Source: Euclidia mi
Lineage: Eukaryota > Arthropoda > Insecta > Lepidoptera > Erebidae
Direction of reading: 5' to 3'
Assembly (NCBI GenBank): GCA_944739405.2
Contig: OX123199.2
Location: 3,027,898-3,091,897 of the forward strand
DNA: 64,000 bases
Shown here: positions 63,111 to 64,000 of the stretch, piece by piece
How positions within the stretch are numbered: the stretch's first letter is position 1
How the letters are laid out: every line of letters starts with the position of its first letter
Translations under genes and position numbers: made by a program
Notes under the pieces: model-generated
The model's database searches: none
The model's input: only the letters and a program-made list of their open reading frames with translations
Told to the model about the DNA's origin: nothing

Positions 63111-64000
63111 TATATAAGTACAAAGATATTATTATGTAGCCATAAAATATATATTGACAAGTTTATACACGTAGTTACGCTGCAAAACCGAATAACACTC
63201 ATTTTGATGACACTATTAATGTGAACTAGATTTATGCTGTGAGTATCGTTAGATCGATAAAAATGAATTGCATAAGGTCACATCCCTAGTCATGTAGTAT
63301 TGACGGATGTCAACGTCAAATAGGCAACTATCATCCGCACCATGCTACACCGCACAATAAATTTAGTTACGCATTATTAATTTAACAGGAATAGTCTGAA
63401 AACTACTTTGAATAAAACAATTACACATATAATTAGGTAAATCGTGTTTCTTGGGAAAGGTGTTCAGTTTCTACTAACTAACATTTTCACCTTATTTGTA
63501 AAGATATAAACATAAAATAATATAGAAAAAGGTAAAATACATAATAAATAGGTTAGATAAAAGAAATAGAAAAATATAACGAAATACAATAACTAGAGAT
63601 TCACATAATAAAAATCTTTCTCTCAACTGTGGGGAAGTTGATTCTAGTACTAGCAGCAACACTGAATGGCGTTTTCGGTTTTCTGTAATTTTATGTTGAA
63701 ATTTCAAAATTATTCTTATTTTACAGATAGTATGTGATACCAGAGACCTTATTATTTTTTGCTGAGTTATTTTTACTCAGGATAAAAGCGCAAATTGGCA
63801 TTGTACAGCGAATTATTTCCGTAATTAATTTCGTGGATAAATGCACCTTACACACGGCTGTCAGTGTGACATGCTCAACCATGCCAGCTGGCATGTTTTT
63901 TTCTGCCTCATTTTACACAAATAAATAAATAAATAAACAAGTTTGACAAAACCTTGTGACAAGACCGAGAATTTTTTTTGAAATAAATAAATGGTATTCG
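63111..64000. other. AT-rich end of window, nothing recognised
   Basis: Short unsupported ORFs only. No element ends, repeats of the families above, or splice-site pairs were found. Confidence 0.4.

Overview
The window looks like a moth or butterfly (Lepidoptera) genome. It is AT-rich and packed with decayed and young insect transposable elements. The non-LTR elements and SINEs end in the tails I associate with this group: one tail reads CTCTGCCTACCCC..GGCGTGAGTCTATG, the other CCAGCAGTGGAC..GGCTGATGATGATG. Species and chromosome cannot be read from the sequence. No bacterial genes, rRNA, genuine tRNA genes or CRISPR arrays were seen.

The one convincing host gene runs on the + strand through the first 47.6 kb and is visible only as very short exons. 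I find eighteen candidate exons, numbered E1-E18 here; the gene starts upstream of the window. E1-E16 are 36 to 81 nt, every one a multiple of three. Each opens on the third base of a codon and closes after the second base of a codon, and each stays open in that frame. Most acceptors resemble TTTGTGCAG or TATGTTCAG and most donors are GTAAGTATT. E17 (121 nt) shifts phase, and E18 (117 nt) carries the stop at 47558-47560. Joined, the exons give about 393 codons of Ser/Thr/Asn-rich, probably disordered protein with a hydrophobic/acidic segment and a charged tail at the C terminus. I do not recognise the family. Intron segments around several exons are duplicated (1-257 with 2548-2818; 23366-24790 with 29342-30070), so the array appears to grow by tandem exon duplication. 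E13 and E14 have damaged splice sites, which suggests exons are also being lost.

The introns are swollen by transposons. At 0.7-1.9 kb lies a LINE 3' remnant. A 5'-truncated RTE (10.6-16.6 kb) is split by a Jockey-like LINE with a perfect 14-bp target duplication. A foldback MITE lies at 17.0-17.8 kb, and a Helitron Rep fragment at 19.1-21.4 kb is split by SINEs. Two mariners (25.3-26.9 and 38.4-39.6 kb), a CR1-like element with both ORFs (31.2-35.9 kb) and a second CR1 (40.9-42.6 kb) follow.

Downstream of the gene (47.6-64 kb) are a GC-rich terminal-inverted-repeat element holding a Harbinger-type transposase fragment (48.9-50.3 kb), an isolated candidate minus-strand exon (50.6-50.8 kb), an RTE whose 3' end lies inverted beside it (53.4-56.9 kb), a young LINE with an unbroken 749-codon ORF (58.9-61.6 kb), nested TIR elements (61.6-62.4 kb) and a DDE transposase fragment (62.6-63.1 kb).
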